A model generated the notes under the pieces. The model searched no databases and was not told the origin of the DNA. It saw nothing but the letters and a program-made list of their open reading frames with translations. 32,991 nucleotides of DNA, taken from assembly GCA_017984035.1 (NCBI GenBank), contig JAGOAF010000009.1, positions 1 to 32,991 of the forward strand, given 5' to 3'. Shown one piece after another: positions 16,748-26,261 of this stretch (positions are counted from its first letter, which is position 1; each line of letters begins with the position of its first letter). The stretch is from Flavobacterium sp. Its GTDB lineage: Bacteria > Bacteroidota > Bacteroidia > Flavobacteriales > Flavobacteriaceae. The translations under genes and the position numbers were made by a program.

Positions 16748-18670
16748 TTAAGAAACTACTTCTTCTAAGTTTTCATCAAAACTTCTTTTGCCAAAAATAG
16801 CTTCCAAATCATCTTTAAAAATGACTTCTTTTTCAATTAAGATATCAGCTAATTGATTTAGTTTTTCTTTATTTTCTTCCAGTATTTGAATTGCTCTTTG
16901 GTATTGACCTTCGATCAAACTTGAGATTTCTTCATCAATTACTTTTGCAGTTTCATCAGAATAGGGTTTTGAAAAACTATACTCGCTTTGACCAGATGAA
17001 TCATAGTAAGTTACGTTTCCAATTTTTTCATTCAAACCATACACCGTTACCATGGCTCTAGCTTGGCGAGTTACTTTTTCTAAGTCACTCAATGCACCGG
17101 TTGAAATTCTATTAAAAATTACTTTTTCGGCAGCTCTTCCTCCCATGGTAGCACACATTTCGTCTAACATTTGGTCTGGACGCACAATTAATCGCTCTTC
17201 TGGTAAGTACCAAGCTGCACCTAAACTTTGACCTCTTGGAACAATGGTAACTTTGATTAATGGTGCAGCATGTTCTAACATCCAACTCACAGTAGCATGT
17301 CCTGCTTCATGTATCGCAATTGCTTTTTTCTCTTCAGGCGTTACGATTTTATTTTTCTTTTCTAATCCACCAATAATTCGGTCAACAGCGTCTAAGAAAT
17401 CTTGTTTATCAACGGCAGTTTTGTTATTTCTAGCTGCAATTAAAGCAGCTTCATTACACACATTGGCAATATCTGCACCAGAAAACCCTGGGGTTTGTTT
17501 GGCTAAAAAGTCAACATCTAAACCTTCTACTTTTTTCAAAGGCGCTAAGTGTACTTTAAATATTTCACCACGTTCGCGAATGTCTGGTAAGTCAACGAAA
17601 ATTTGTCTGTCAAAACGCCCCGCACGCATTAACGCTTTGTCTAAAACATCTGCTCTATTTGTAGCGGCTAGTACAATTACATTGGAATTTGTACCAAAAC
17701 CATCCATCTCAGTTAATAACTGATTCAAGGTGTTTTCACGTTCGTCATTTCCGCCTGACATATTGTTTTTTCCTCTTGCTCTTCCTACCGCATCAATCTC
17801 ATCGATAAAGATAATTGCGGGTGCTTTTTCTTTAGCTTGTTTGAATAAATCTCTTACACGAGATGCTCCAACACCTACAAACATTTCTACAAAATCTGAA
17901 CCAGATAAAGAGAAAAAAGGCACTTGTGCTTCACCTGCAACAGCTTTGGCTAATAAAGTTTTTCCCGTTCCAGGAGGTCCAACAAGAAGAGCTCCTTTAG
18001 GAATCTTACCTCCTAAATTAGTGTATTTTTCAGGGTTCTTTAGGAATTCAACGATTTCTTGAATTTCTTCTTTTGCCCCTTCTAATCCAGCAACATCTTT
18101 GAAAGTTGTTTTAATATCTGTTTTTTCGTCAAATAATTTAGCTTTGGATTTTCCGATATTGAAAATTTGTCCACCGCCGCCAGCACCACCACCAGACATT
18201 CTTCTCATGATGAATATCCAAACAGCAATAATAACGATGATTGGTAATAGACTAACAAAAATATCAGTCCAGTTACTCTTTTGTAAGAAGTTGAAATCTT
18301 TTAATTTTCCTTCTCCTACCGATTTTTCTAATTTGGTTTGGAAGATTTGATCGTTTCCAATTTCCAAAGTATAATGAGGACCAGCATTAGGACGATCAAA
18401 AACATCTTTGGCAACTTTTGAATGTGTTTTATCTTTTAAGGCAGCAGCAGTTAAATATACTTCAGCTTCACTTTTGTTGTACACAATTACTTTTTCAATT
18501 TGTCCTTTTTCTAGAAAATTATTGAATTTTGACGAAGTTAATTGTGCAGGTTCCTCAAAATTACTTCCACCAGTTGCAAAACTGATGAAAAGAAAAATAA
18601 GAAGAATTCCCACGTATACTAACCAAGGACTTACTTTAAATTTGTTTGGATTCTGATTATTATTTGCCAT
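16748..18670 (-). CDS. ftsH: ATP-dependent zinc metalloprotease FtsH
   Basis: 640-aa membrane AAA+ protease that extracts and degrades membrane and some soluble proteins. Transmembrane segments lie at about 15-33 and 137-155 with a periplasmic domain between. Walker A is GPPGTGKT at 231-238, Walker B IIFIDEID at 286-293, and the pore motif FVG at 264-266. The second region of homology contains R349 and R352 (MRAGRFDR). The zinc site is HEAGH at 454-458, with D529 as the likely third ligand. I chose the ATG at 18670, 14 nt after the rsfS stop; a TTG at 18727 would overlap rsfS and add 19 non-conserved residues. It probably shares a transcript with rsfS. Confidence 0.97.
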   Translation of the reverse strand: MANNNQNPNKFKVSPWLVYVGILLIFLFISFATGGSNFEEPAQLTSSKFNNFLEKGQIEKVIVYNKSEAEVYLTAAALKDKTHSKVAKDVFDRPNAGPHYTLEIGNDQIFQTKLEKSVGEGKLKDFNFLQKSNWTDIFVSLLPIIVIIAVWIFIMRRMSGGGAGGGGQIFNIGKSKAKLFDEKTDIKTTFKDVAGLEGAKEEIQEIVEFLKNPEKYTNLGGKIPKGALLVGPPGTGKTLLAKAVAGEAQVPFFSLSGSDFVEMFVGVGASRVRDLFKQAKEKAPAIIFIDEIDAVGRARGKNNMSGGNDERENTLNQLLTEMDGFGTNSNVIVLAATNRADVLDKALMRAGRFDRQIFVDLPDIRERGEIFKVHLAPLKKVEGLDVDFLAKQTPGFSGADIANVCNEAALIAARNNKTAVDKQDFLDAVDRIIGGLEKKNKIVTPEEKKAIAIHEAGHATVSWMLEHAAPLIKVTIVPRGQSLGAAWYLPEERLIVRPDQMLDEMCATMGGRAAEKVIFNRISTGALSDLEKVTRQARAMVTVYGLNEKIGNVTYYDSSGQSEYSFSKPYSDETAKVIDEEISSLIEGQYQRAIQILEENKEKLNQLADILIEKEVIFKDDLEAIFGKRSFDENLEEVVS

Positions 18671-18684
18671 TACTCGATTTTTCT

Positions 18685-19056
18685 TTAGTATTTGTTTTCG
18701 ATTGAAGTAATTTTCGCATCTCCCCAAAGGCTTTCGATGTTGTAATACTCACGGATGTGTTTTTGGAAAACATGAACTACCACGTTTACATAGTCCATTA
18801 ATACCCATTCGGCATTATCAGTTCCTTCAACGTGCCACGGTTTGTCTTTCAATTCTTTGGATACGGTTTTTTGTACGGAGCTTACGATGGCGTTAACTTG
18901 TGTATTAGAGGTTCCGTTACAGATGATGAAATAATCGCAAACTGCGGTATCTATTTCTCTTAAATCTAAGATATCAATATCATTTCCTTTTACTTCTTCG
19001 ATTCCCTTAATGATGTTTGCAATAAGTACATCATTATTTATAGTCTTTTTCGCCAT
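18685..19056 (-). CDS. rsfS: Ribosome silencing factor RsfS
   Basis: 123-aa protein of the RsfS/Iojap family, which binds L14 on the 50S subunit and blocks subunit joining in starvation. The family core is plain: D-Y-F-I-I-C-N-G-T-S-N-T-Q at 41-53, W74-H-V-E-G, W84-V-L-M-D-Y and the V-V-V-H-V-F segment at 92-97, then Y-Y-N-I-E-S-L-W. Length is as expected. It is the first gene of the rsfS-ftsH pair and divergent from birA across 98 nt. Confidence 0.95.
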   Translation of the reverse strand: MAKKTINNDVLIANIIKGIEEVKGNDIDILDLREIDTAVCDYFIICNGTSNTQVNAIVSSVQKTVSKELKDKPWHVEGTDNAEWVLMDYVNVVVHVFQKHIREYYNIESLWGDAKITSIENKY

Positions 19057-19154
19057 GAATTATTTTTAATATAAGTTGGTAAAGTTACCATTTTTTGTGA
19101 TTATTTTTGAACCATTAACAGAATATTAAGTTCTGTTTTGTAAAATAAAGTTCA

Positions 19155-19883
19155 ATGAAACTAATCAAACTCGATGCCATAGATTCTACTAACGAATTTC
19201 TCAAAGGTATATCGACCCAACAAGATCTTGAAAACTTTACTGTGGTTACTGCCGAAAACCAAACCAATGGGAAGGGACAAATGGGAGCGGTTTGGAATTC
19301 AGAAGTAGGTAAAAATCTAATAATGAGCGTCTTGGTTAAGGATTACTTAGATGATATTAACGCTATTTTTAACCTCAATATTGCCATAGCAATGGCTGTT
19401 ATTGCAACATTAAAAAAGAATACAATTCCTGATCTAAGTATTAAATGGCCCAACGACATTCTGTCAGCTAATAAGAAAATTGGTGGTATTTTGATAGAAA
19501 ATAGTATTAAGAGTGACGGCACTATACTTTCTGTAGTGGGTTTGGGGCTCAATGTCAACCAAACTAATTTTGAAGGATTACCTAAAGCTTCTTCTTTAGC
19601 AGTTATTGCTGGTCACGAATTTGATAAAGAGATGTTGCTTTTTGAAATTGTGGCCAACATAGAAAAAAACATTGCAGAAAGTAAATACAATCTAAATTCG
19701 TTACGGGAGCAATTTATAAACTCTTTATTTAAAAAAGATATCCCGATGCCGTTTACCAATCAAAAGGAGGAAAGATTTATGGGAATTATTCAAGGAATAT
19801 CCCCAATTGGTAGGCTTCAAGTATTGTTAGCGGACGATTCGGTTGCCGAATTTGACATCAAAGAAATCCAAATGTTATATTAA
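19155..19883 (+). CDS. birA: Biotin--[acetyl-CoA carboxylase] ligase (no DNA-binding domain)
   Basis: 242-aa enzyme that activates biotin with ATP and attaches it to the carrier domain of biotin carboxylases. The biotinyl-AMP loop is GKGQMGAVW at 39-47. KWPND at 97-101 and KIGGILIE at 108-115 form the biotin and ATP sites, with the family C-terminal SH3-like part after about 190. There is no N-terminal winged helix, so it is a class I ligase and not a transcriptional repressor. It is a single gene with its own terminator. Confidence 0.95.
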   Translation: MKLIKLDAIDSTNEFLKGISTQQDLENFTVVTAENQTNGKGQMGAVWNSEVGKNLIMSVLVKDYLDDINAIFNLNIAIAMAVIATLKKNTIPDLSIKWPNDILSANKKIGGILIENSIKSDGTILSVVGLGLNVNQTNFEGLPKASSLAVIAGHEFDKEMLLFEIVANIEKNIAESKYNLNSLREQFINSLFKKDIPMPFTNQKEERFMGIIQGISPIGRLQVLLADDSVAEFDIKEIQMLY

Positions 19884-19885
19884 AT

Positions 19886-19919
19886 AAAAAGGGCCGTAAT
19901 TTAAATTACAGCCCTTTTT
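19886..19919. terminator. Bidirectional terminator between birA and the SRPBCC gene
   Basis: AAAAAGGGC, a mismatched base, a 14-bp palindrome, a mismatched base, then GCCCTTTTT. The A and T flanks serve both the plus (birA) and minus (SRPBCC/pyrE) transcripts. Confidence 0.88.
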
Positions 19920-19936
19920 ATAGCAATCAGTTAATT

Positions 19937-20329
19937 TTATAATTTGTGCATGTTTTCAACCAAAGTTTCGATGAATTTTTGAATTGGACCTTTAATCATC
20001 ATAGCCATCATCGGATTGAAATCACCTTCAAAATCTAACTTTACATCAGAACTATTTTCACTAAGTGCTTCAATTGATGCTGTTAAAGTAAAAGGCAGTT
20101 TGTCGCTTGCAGCACCCAAAACAAGTTGAGTTGGTGCTGTTTTTTCTTTAATTACTAATTTGATTTCAGGCATTCCTTTCAAACCAAAAATGAAAGCATC
20201 AGCACCAATTACCTCAAATTTCGCAATATTTTCTGGCATTAATTGTTCAAAATTTTTCACATCAGATAACAAATCAAATAGTTGTTGAGCTGATTTTTGA
20301 ACGTTTACTTTCGGACTTTCTAAATTCAT
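19937..20329 (-). CDS. SRPBCC (START-like) family protein
   Basis: 130-aa single-domain protein of the START/Bet v 1-like fold: the segment V-x(4)-Q-Q-L-F-D-L-L-S-D-V-K-N-F-E-Q-L-M-P near residues 9-32 is the polyketide cyclase/CoxG-type opening, and the last helix (about 112-130) closes the hydrophobic cavity. The ligand is unknown. No signal peptide is visible. It starts 18 nt after the pyrE stop and should share its transcript. Confidence 0.82.
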   Translation of the reverse strand: MNLESPKVNVQKSAQQLFDLLSDVKNFEQLMPENIAKFEVIGADAFIFGLKGMPEIKLVIKEKTAPTQLVLGAASDKLPFTLTASIEALSENSSDVKLDFEGDFNPMMAMMIKGPIQKFIETLVENMHKL

Positions 20330-20347
20330 CTGGTTTTGTATTTAAAA

Positions 20348-20989
20348 TTACACATTCCATGTCGAAGGACTCAAGTTCCATTCGCTTAAGGTTTGTTGTT
20401 CTTCTTCGGTGATATAGTTTTTGGCTACTGCCAAATTCAATAAGTTTTTATAATTACTTAAAGTATATAATTCCACATTTGAATTTTTGAAATTTTGCTC
20501 AGCTACATCAAACCCATAGGTAAAAATTGCTGCCATACCTTTGATATTGGCTCCTGCTTCTTTAAGTGCTTCAACAGCAAGTAAGCTACTGTTTCCAGTA
20601 CTAATTAAGTCTTCAACTACCACCACATTTTGTCCTTTTTGTAAAAATCCTTCAACCTGATTTTGTCTACCGTGTTTCTTTGGTTCTGGACGAACATATA
20701 CAAATGGAAGTCCCATGCTTTCAGCAACAAGAATACCTATTCCAATAGCTCCAGTAGCTACTCCTGCAATGACATCAGGTTTGCCAAATTGTTTTTCAAT
20801 ATTTTTAGCAAACTCATCTCGAACAAAATTTCGGATAGCTGGAAATGAAAGGATTAGTCGGTTATCACAATAGATTGGTGATTTCCATCCAGAAGCCCAT
20901 GTAAAAGGATTTCTTGGATTCAATTTAATTGCATTTATTTGCAAAAGCAATTCGGCTGTTTTTTCGGCTGTTTCTTTATTAAAAATCAT
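20348..20989 (-). CDS. pyrE: Orotate phosphoribosyltransferase
   Basis: 213-aa enzyme of pyrimidine synthesis that makes orotidine 5'-phosphate from orotate and PRPP. The PRPP-binding motif is VVVVEDLISTGNSS at 122-135. The mobile loop K-K-H-G-R at 104-108 carries the catalytic lysine, and the N-terminal substrate hood includes F29 and S38. The ATG at 20989 gives the family start MIFNKETA. A TTG at 21022 would add 11 residues but would lie upstream of the promoter described here. The start codons of pyrE and the divergent Nudix gene are only 7 nt apart. Confidence 0.95.
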   Translation of the reverse strand: MIFNKETAEKTAELLLQINAIKLNPRNPFTWASGWKSPIYCDNRLILSFPAIRNFVRDEFAKNIEKQFGKPDVIAGVATGAIGIGILVAESMGLPFVYVRPEPKKHGRQNQVEGFLQKGQNVVVVEDLISTGNSSLLAVEALKEAGANIKGMAAIFTYGFDVAEQNFKNSNVELYTLSNYKNLLNLAVAKNYITEEEQQTLSEWNLSPSTWNV

Positions 20990-20993
20990 AGTG

Positions 20994-21023
20994 CAAATGT
21001 ATAAAGTTTTTGTGAACGACAAA
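20994..21023 (-). promoter_or_regulatory. pyrE promoter overlapping the Nudix start codon
   Basis: On the minus strand, TTTG (21023-21020), 18 nt, then TACATTTG (21001-20994): a close match to the Bacteroidota promoter. The -7 element ends 4 nt before the pyrE ATG, so the transcript would be leaderless or nearly so. The element includes the Nudix ATG (20997-20999). Confidence 0.65.
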
Positions 21024-21596
21024 CCACTTTTTTTAACAAATCATATCTCTAAAGAGACCGATTTTCAGTTGTTTTTGTTAGAAAGTATTGACATCGAACA
21101 GCTTATTGTAAAAATTTTCCAAAATAAAATTCAAAAAGCCTATCTCTATCATCCGGATGAAAAGGAAATTTTGAAGACTTTAAAAGAAAAAATCCCCGTA
21201 AACAAAGCGGGTGGAGGCCTGGTTTACAATAAAAATGGCGAAGTGCTATTTATTTTTAGAAATGGAAAATGGGATTTACCCAAAGGTGGAACCAACAAAG
21301 GCGAAGAAATCGAAGACACTGCGATGCGTGAGGTGGAAGAAGAAACCGGTGTTGGAAAATTAACGGTTACAAAAAAGTTACAAAAAACCTACCATGTTTT
21401 TAAACGCAACGGCAAATACCGACTTAAAATTACACATTGGTTTGAAATGACTTCTGATTATGATGGAACATTGGTAGGTCAAGCTGAAGAGGGTATTGAA
21501 AAAGTAGCTTGGCTGAATCCATTACAGATCAAAGAAGCTTTGAAGAACTCTTATGAAAATATCAAATTATTATTTCAGGATGAAATGTTGAAATAA
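20997..21596 (+). CDS. Nudix hydrolase
   Basis: 199-aa protein with a 65-residue N-terminal extension, typical of a Bacteroidota Nudix group, and a Nudix domain from about 70. The Nudix box G(x5)E(x7)REVxEExGV spans 97-119 (REVEEETGV at 111-119), with the metal-binding glutamates intact. It should cleave a nucleoside diphosphate linked to another group; the substrate cannot be told. The ATG at 20997 is preferred to a GTG six bases upstream. I found no TAnnTTTG element in the pyrE coding region upstream, so its own promoter is not obvious. Confidence 0.92.
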   Translation: MYKVFVNDKPLFLTNHISKETDFQLFLLESIDIEQLIVKIFQNKIQKAYLYHPDEKEILKTLKEKIPVNKAGGGLVYNKNGEVLFIFRNGKWDLPKGGTNKGEEIEDTAMREVEEETGVGKLTVTKKLQKTYHVFKRNGKYRLKITHWFEMTSDYDGTLVGQAEEGIEKVAWLNPLQIKEALKNSYENIKLLFQDEMLK

Positions 21597-21647
21597 AAAA
21601 AATGCCTTAATACTCTTTTAGAAGATTGTATTAAGGCATTTTTTTAT
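21593..21647. terminator. Bidirectional terminator between the Nudix and rsmB-like genes
   Basis: AATGCCTTAATAC (21601-21613) pairs with 21628-21640; the loop can extend the stem by TCTT/AAGA. A and T runs flank both sides and serve both converging genes. Confidence 0.88.
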
Positions 21648-21663
21648 AATTTAAGTTGGATAA

Positions 21664-22881
21664 TTAGATGTTTTTACGTTCTAACAATGCCATATAAAAC
21701 CCATCAAAACCCGATTCTGAAGCTAATATCTTTCGGTCTTCAATAAACTGGAATTGTTTTCCAATTTCCGTAGTCAAAAAATGTTGTACTTGTTCTTGGT
21801 TTTCTGAAGGTAAAATGGAGCAAGTCGCATAGACTAATTTACCGCCAGGTTTCACTATTTTAGAATAGTTTTCTAGTACTTCTGCTTGCACTTTGCGAAT
21901 GTTGTCAATGAATTCGGGTTGCAATTTCCATTTAGCATCAGGATTTCTTTTAAGTACACCTAAACCACTACAAGGAGCATCTATCAATACGCGATCCGCT
22001 TTTTCATGTAACTTTTTAATCACCTTAGTAGAATCAATAATACGGTATTCGATATTGAAGGCACTATTTCTTTTGGCTCTTAATTTTAATTGCTTTAATT
22101 TACTTTCATACAAATCCATGGCAATTAATTGCCCTTTATTTTCCATCAAAGAAGCTATATGCAACGTTTTTCCACCCGCACCTGCACAAGTATCAACGAC
22201 ACGCATTCCAGGTTTTACATCAAGGAAAGCCGCTACTAATTGTGAGTTGGCATCTTGTACTTCAAAAAAACCTTGCTTAAAAGCATCGGTTAAGAATACA
22301 TTAGCTCTTTCTTTTAAAACCAAAGCATCCGGTTGGTCTTTCAAATAGTCGGTTTCGATATTCAAATCCATCAAGATAGCCTTAAGCTTTTCTTTAGTAG
22401 TTTTTAGTGTATTGACACGAAGAATAACTTTTGCGGGTTGATTTTGAGCAGTAATTTCTTTAGACCAAACTTTCTCACCCAATTCCTTAACACCGATTGC
22501 ATCCATCCAGTCTGGAATAGATTCTTTAAAGGTTCTAATTTTCGATAACTCGTCAAAACGACCTTTGATTTTTCGTTCTGGAGTTCCGTCTAATTGGCGC
22601 CAATCTGGGATTGGGTACCCTCTTAAAACGGCCCAAACGGCAAAAATTCTCCATAAATTATCCCTGTCGAAAGGTTCTTTAACTTCCGCTATTTCAGAGT
22701 ACAATCGTTTCCAACGTACAATTTCATAAATGGTTTCGGCAACAAATTTTCTATCGGAGCTTCCCCAACGTTTGTCTTTTTTTAATGAACGTGCTACTAC
22801 TTTATCTGCATATTCTCCTTCGTTGAAAATAGCATTTAATGCGTCAATGGTAGTATAAACTAAATTTCTATGTAATCTCAT
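21664..22881 (-). CDS. RsmB/NOP-type RNA m5C methyltransferase
   Basis: 405-aa SAM-dependent enzyme expected to make 5-methylcytidine in rRNA or tRNA. An N-terminal NusB-like helical region (1-140) precedes the Rossmann domain. The SAM loop is VDTCAGAGGKT at 229-239. The two active-site cysteines are C304 in DAPCSGLG and C354 in YATCS; in this family the TCS cysteine attacks C6 and the PCS cysteine helps release. Which RNA it modifies is not clear. It is 117 nt downstream of nothing on the same strand except kup's terminator region, so it looks monocistronic. Confidence 0.92.
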   Translation of the reverse strand: MRLHRNLVYTTIDALNAIFNEGEYADKVVARSLKKDKRWGSSDRKFVAETIYEIVRWKRLYSEIAEVKEPFDRDNLWRIFAVWAVLRGYPIPDWRQLDGTPERKIKGRFDELSKIRTFKESIPDWMDAIGVKELGEKVWSKEITAQNQPAKVILRVNTLKTTKEKLKAILMDLNIETDYLKDQPDALVLKERANVFLTDAFKQGFFEVQDANSQLVAAFLDVKPGMRVVDTCAGAGGKTLHIASLMENKGQLIAMDLYESKLKQLKLRAKRNSAFNIEYRIIDSTKVIKKLHEKADRVLIDAPCSGLGVLKRNPDAKWKLQPEFIDNIRKVQAEVLENYSKIVKPGGKLVYATCSILPSENQEQVQHFLTTEIGKQFQFIEDRKILASESGFDGFYMALLERKNI

Positions 22882-22898
22882 TGTAAAAATTTGAAATG

Positions 22899-22906
22899 CA
22901 AAGGTA
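22899..22906 (-). promoter_or_regulatory. Candidate -7 element for the RsmB-like gene
   Basis: TACCTTTG on the minus strand matches TAnnTTTG and lies 17 nt before the ATG. No clear -33 element is present. Confidence 0.45.
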
Positions 22907-22940
22907 CTATTTATTGATTGGAAAGCTAAATTTAATGGTT

Positions 22941-22977
22941 TAAAAAAAAAAAGACACTGTCGGATAACAGTGTCTTT
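22941..22977 (-). terminator. Intrinsic terminator of kup
   Basis: AAAGACACTGT (22950-22960) pairs with ACAGTGTCTTT (22967-22977) over a 6-nt loop. On the minus strand it is followed by a run of about 10 T. It lies 21 nt after the kup stop. Confidence 0.9.
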
Positions 22978-22998
22978 AGTATTTCAAATAGAAGTTAA

Positions 22999-24960
22999 TT
23001 ATTTTACTCTCGTTAATCCAATGTTTTCAGGTGCATGAAGTACCATTGGAAATTTTTCAATTTTTACAGAACTACTATCTAATCCAAAAGCTCTTTCTTC
23101 AGATAAACTTAGTTTTTTGATAAAGAAATATGAATTCATTACTAATTTCTCGTGCCATAATAAATCGCTATCGTTGGATAAGAATTTTTCTGACAATACA
23201 AATTTGAAGTCACCTAAAATATTGTTTTTGTTCAATGATTCGTAACGACTAGTGATGTCTACTTCACCCTTTTTAACCATGTCTTTCAATACTTCGCGGA
23301 ACATCAAGTTGATTTTAGTAGGTTCTCTAAATCCTAAATTAAAATCAATTCGGTAAATATCATCTTTTAAAATTTCAGTCACTTTATATTCAGTTTTGTA
23401 TGGCTCTGATAAAATGTTAACGTGAACAAACCAGTAGATATCTGCTCTTTTTGGTCTTTTTTGAAGAATTGAATACATTACTTTTTCTTCAATTTCATCA
23501 ACTCTTCCTGCATTGGTCATGTATACCAAGTGGGTTGCGTATTTTGGGATGGTTAGATCGGCACTTAATTCGCCCAAGACTTTTTTGTAATCTTCAATCT
23601 TAACAATTTTGGTGTACGCTTTATTAATTTTCTTAGCTAAATACCAAATAGTCATAATTGAAATTAATGTAAGAGCAATGCACAATGTTACATAACCCCC
23701 TTCGGCAAATTTGGTAATATTAGCAGCCAAGAAGCTAAATTCTATAATTAAATAAATACTTATTAAAGGAACATATAAGAACCATTTTACTCGTTTCATT
23801 ATCAAATAAAAATTCAATAAAATGGTGGTCATAATCATACAAAGAATAATAGCTAAGCCATAGGCGTGCTCCATATTACTCGATTCTTCAAAATGCAATA
23901 CAATTCCAACACAACCAATAAACAGCAACCAGTTTATGGAAGAAATGTATAATTGTCCTTTCAATTCAGTTGGGTATTTTATTTTGGCTTTAGGCCAAAA
24001 GTTCAATCGCATGGCTTCGTTTATTAAAGTAAACGAACCGCTTATCAATGCTTGCGATGCAATTACGGCAGCCAATGTAGCCACTACAATTCCAATAGGT
24101 TGGAACCAATCGGCCATGATTAAATAAAATGGGTTTCCGTTTTTACCACCTAAACTAGCTAAAGTTTCTCCTTCATGATGTATTAAGTACGCACCTTGCC
24201 CAAAGTAGTTAAGTAATAATGCTATTTTTACGAAGATCCAACTGATTCGAATGTTTTTTCGTCCACAATGGCCCATGTCTGAATACAAGGCTTCAGCTCC
24301 CGTTGTACATAAAAATACAAACCCAAGAACGAAGAAACCATCCGGATGTATAGAAAGTAATTTGTAGGCATAGTAGGGGTTTATTGCCTGAAGAACTTCA
24401 GTATGTTTTGCAATTTGAATTCCACCCAAAACCGCTAACATGGTAAACCAAATTAACATCATAGGTGCAAAAAACTTACCAACTAACTTGGTTCCAAATT
24501 GCTGAATTGTAAATAATATAAACAAAATTCCAATAACAATCGGAATAGTATTGATTTCTGGATAAAAAGTCCTAACTCCTTCTACAGCAGAGGATACCGA
24601 TATTGGAGGGGTTATGATACCGTCAGCTAACAATGCACTTCCACCAATAATAGCGGGTACTATTAGCCATCGTATTTTGGTTTTTTTGACCAAAGCGTAT
24701 AAAGCAAAAATCCCACCTTCACCATGGTTATCAGCGCTTAAAGTGATGAGTACATATTTAATTGTGGTTTGTAGAGTAAGTGTCCAAAAAACACATGATA
24801 TTCCTCCTAAAACAACATCGGCATTAATAATATGGTCACCCAAAATGGCTTTCATTACATACAAAGGAGAAGTACCGATGTCACCATAAATAATACCTAA
24901 AGAAACTAATAGACCGCCAAGTGTTAATTTACTGTGCAGATCTTTGTGCGCTACGCTCAT
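22999..24960 (-). CDS. kup: Kup family potassium uptake protein
   Basis: 653-aa K+/H+ symporter of the KUP/HAK/KT family. The signature GDIGTSPLY is at 26-34 in the first of about twelve membrane segments, which end near residue 440. A cytoplasmic C-terminal domain of about 200 residues follows. Length is close to E. coli Kup (622 aa). It moves K+ inward with protons, useful at low potassium or low pH. It is a single gene between its own promoter and terminator. Confidence 0.95.
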   Translation of the reverse strand: MSVAHKDLHSKLTLGGLLVSLGIIYGDIGTSPLYVMKAILGDHIINADVVLGGISCVFWTLTLQTTIKYVLITLSADNHGEGGIFALYALVKKTKIRWLIVPAIIGGSALLADGIITPPISVSSAVEGVRTFYPEINTIPIVIGILFILFTIQQFGTKLVGKFFAPMMLIWFTMLAVLGGIQIAKHTEVLQAINPYYAYKLLSIHPDGFFVLGFVFLCTTGAEALYSDMGHCGRKNIRISWIFVKIALLLNYFGQGAYLIHHEGETLASLGGKNGNPFYLIMADWFQPIGIVVATLAAVIASQALISGSFTLINEAMRLNFWPKAKIKYPTELKGQLYISSINWLLFIGCVGIVLHFEESSNMEHAYGLAIILCMIMTTILLNFYLIMKRVKWFLYVPLISIYLIIEFSFLAANITKFAEGGYVTLCIALTLISIMTIWYLAKKINKAYTKIVKIEDYKKVLGELSADLTIPKYATHLVYMTNAGRVDEIEEKVMYSILQKRPKRADIYWFVHVNILSEPYKTEYKVTEILKDDIYRIDFNLGFREPTKINLMFREVLKDMVKKGEVDITSRYESLNKNNILGDFKFVLSEKFLSNDSDLLWHEKLVMNSYFFIKKLSLSEERAFGLDSSSVKIEKFPMVLHAPENIGLTRVK

Positions 24961-24981
24961 GATATTTAATTAAAAAGTGGG

Positions 24982-24989
24982 CAAATTTA
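24982..24989 (-). promoter_or_regulatory. Candidate -7 element of the kup promoter
   Basis: TAAATTTG on the minus strand matches TAnnTTTG, 21 nt before the kup ATG. No -33 match is seen at the usual distance. The rest of the 210-nt divergent region to 25171 is very AT-rich and holds no gene. Confidence 0.5.
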
Positions 24990-25170
24990 CTCTTTTTAAA
25001 TAGATTAGGATAAAAAATTAAAAAAAATCACAATGTATATAGTTAATTACTATTTCAATTATTGTTAGTATTTTTCCTCAATAAATACCAATATTGAATT
25101 TCGGCCAATTTTCTATAAATCCAATGCATTTCAAATTATTGTATTTTAGCATTCTAAATTGATATTATTT

Positions 25171-26214
25171 ATGAATAAACTATTTCTTATCGTTATCGGA
25201 ATTGTATTGTTTTCTTGTAAATCAATAAATTCTGTCGAAAATCGAGATGCCGTTACTGTTATTATAGATACTTTAATGCAAGATAAAATTAGCATTCGTG
25301 CTTTGGTTTTGGATCTTGACAAAGTATGGTATGCAGGGGATCAATCTAGATTTGGCTGCATTGATTTGAAGACAAATCAGAAGAAAGAAATTAAATTACC
25401 TTCTGAAAAAAAAGCGGAGTTTAGAAGTATTGCCCAAACGGAAAAGTATGTTTTTATTTTGAGTGTTGCTAATCCCGCATTGTTATACCGAATAGCCAAG
25501 AAAGATTTGAGTTATGAATTGGTTTACCAAGAAAATCACGAAAAAGTATTTTACGATAGTATGCAGTTTTGGAATGATAAAGAAGGTATTGCTATTGGTG
25601 ATCCAATCGAAGGTAGTTTTTCGGTTATTACCACTCGAGACGGGGGAATTTCATGGCAAAAAACAGCTTCAGATCTATTGCCTCAATTAGCCGAAGGTGA
25701 GGCTGCTTTTGCAGCTAGTAATACTAATGTTGTAATTAAGGGAAAATCGACTTGGGTAGTGTCTGGCGGAAAAAAAGCACGAGTGTTTTACTCTAATGAT
25801 AATGGTAAAAGCTGGTCAGTAGTCGAGACGCCAATGGTTCAAGGTAGTCAAATGACAGGGATTTTTACAGCTGATTTTTACAATTCATCAGTTGGTTTTA
25901 TATCGGGTGGAAATTATGAAGTACTGAATCAAAACTTTGACAACAAAGCAGTAACGCATGATGGTGGAAAAACCTGGAATTTAATCGCTCAGAATCAGGG
26001 TTTTGGTTATGCATCTTGTGTGCAATATATTCCCAATAGTCATGGAAAAGGATTGATCAGTGTTGGTGCTTCAGGAATTTATTACTCTGGAGATGGTGGT
26101 AGTAGTTGGAAACAATGGAGTACAGATTCTAGTTTGTATACTATCAGATTATTGAATGATAATACAGCTATCGCTGCAGGTAAAAATAAAGTGATTCGTA
26201 TTCGATTTAAATAA
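25171..26214 (+). CDS. Lipoprotein with YCF48/BNR-type beta-propeller
   Basis: 347-aa lipoprotein: the signal sequence ends LFSC, so C16 is lipidated. The rest forms a beta-propeller with at least four Asp-box-like motifs (DGGISW, DNGKSW, DGGKTW, DGGSSW), as in YCF48/BNR and sialidase-type propellers. Automated annotation often calls these oxidoreductases, but I see no redox motif. The ATG at 25171 starts a normal lipoprotein signal; a TTG 12 nt upstream adds only four residues. A role as a surface or periplasmic binding or assembly protein is inference. Confidence 0.83.
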   Translation: MNKLFLIVIGIVLFSCKSINSVENRDAVTVIIDTLMQDKISIRALVLDLDKVWYAGDQSRFGCIDLKTNQKKEIKLPSEKKAEFRSIAQTEKYVFILSVANPALLYRIAKKDLSYELVYQENHEKVFYDSMQFWNDKEGIAIGDPIEGSFSVITTRDGGISWQKTASDLLPQLAEGEAAFAASNTNVVIKGKSTWVVSGGKKARVFYSNDNGKSWSVVETPMVQGSQMTGIFTADFYNSSVGFISGGNYEVLNQNFDNKAVTHDGGKTWNLIAQNQGFGYASCVQYIPNSHGKGLISVGASGIYYSGDGGSSWKQWSTDSSLYTIRLLNDNTAIAAGKNKVIRIRFK

Positions 26215-26215
26215 T

Positions 26216-26242
26216 AAAGCCATCCCTACTGGAATGGCTTTT
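26216..26242 (+). terminator. Terminator of the propeller lipoprotein gene
   Basis: AAAGCCAT (26216-26223) pairs with ATGGCTTT (26234-26241), extended by CC/GG with one bulge, followed by a short T run. It may also act weakly on the converging minus-strand gene. Confidence 0.65.
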
Positions 26243-26261
26243 GGGGGTATTTTATATGAAT

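Noticed and set aside
17244..17723. 159-codon open frame on the plus strand inside ftsH
   Set aside because: Antisense shadow of the conserved FtsH AAA and protease domains.
19102..19109. TATTTTTG as a birA promoter element
   Set aside because: The -7 match is exact but the nearest TTG is 23 nt upstream and the region is T-rich, so a chance match is likely.
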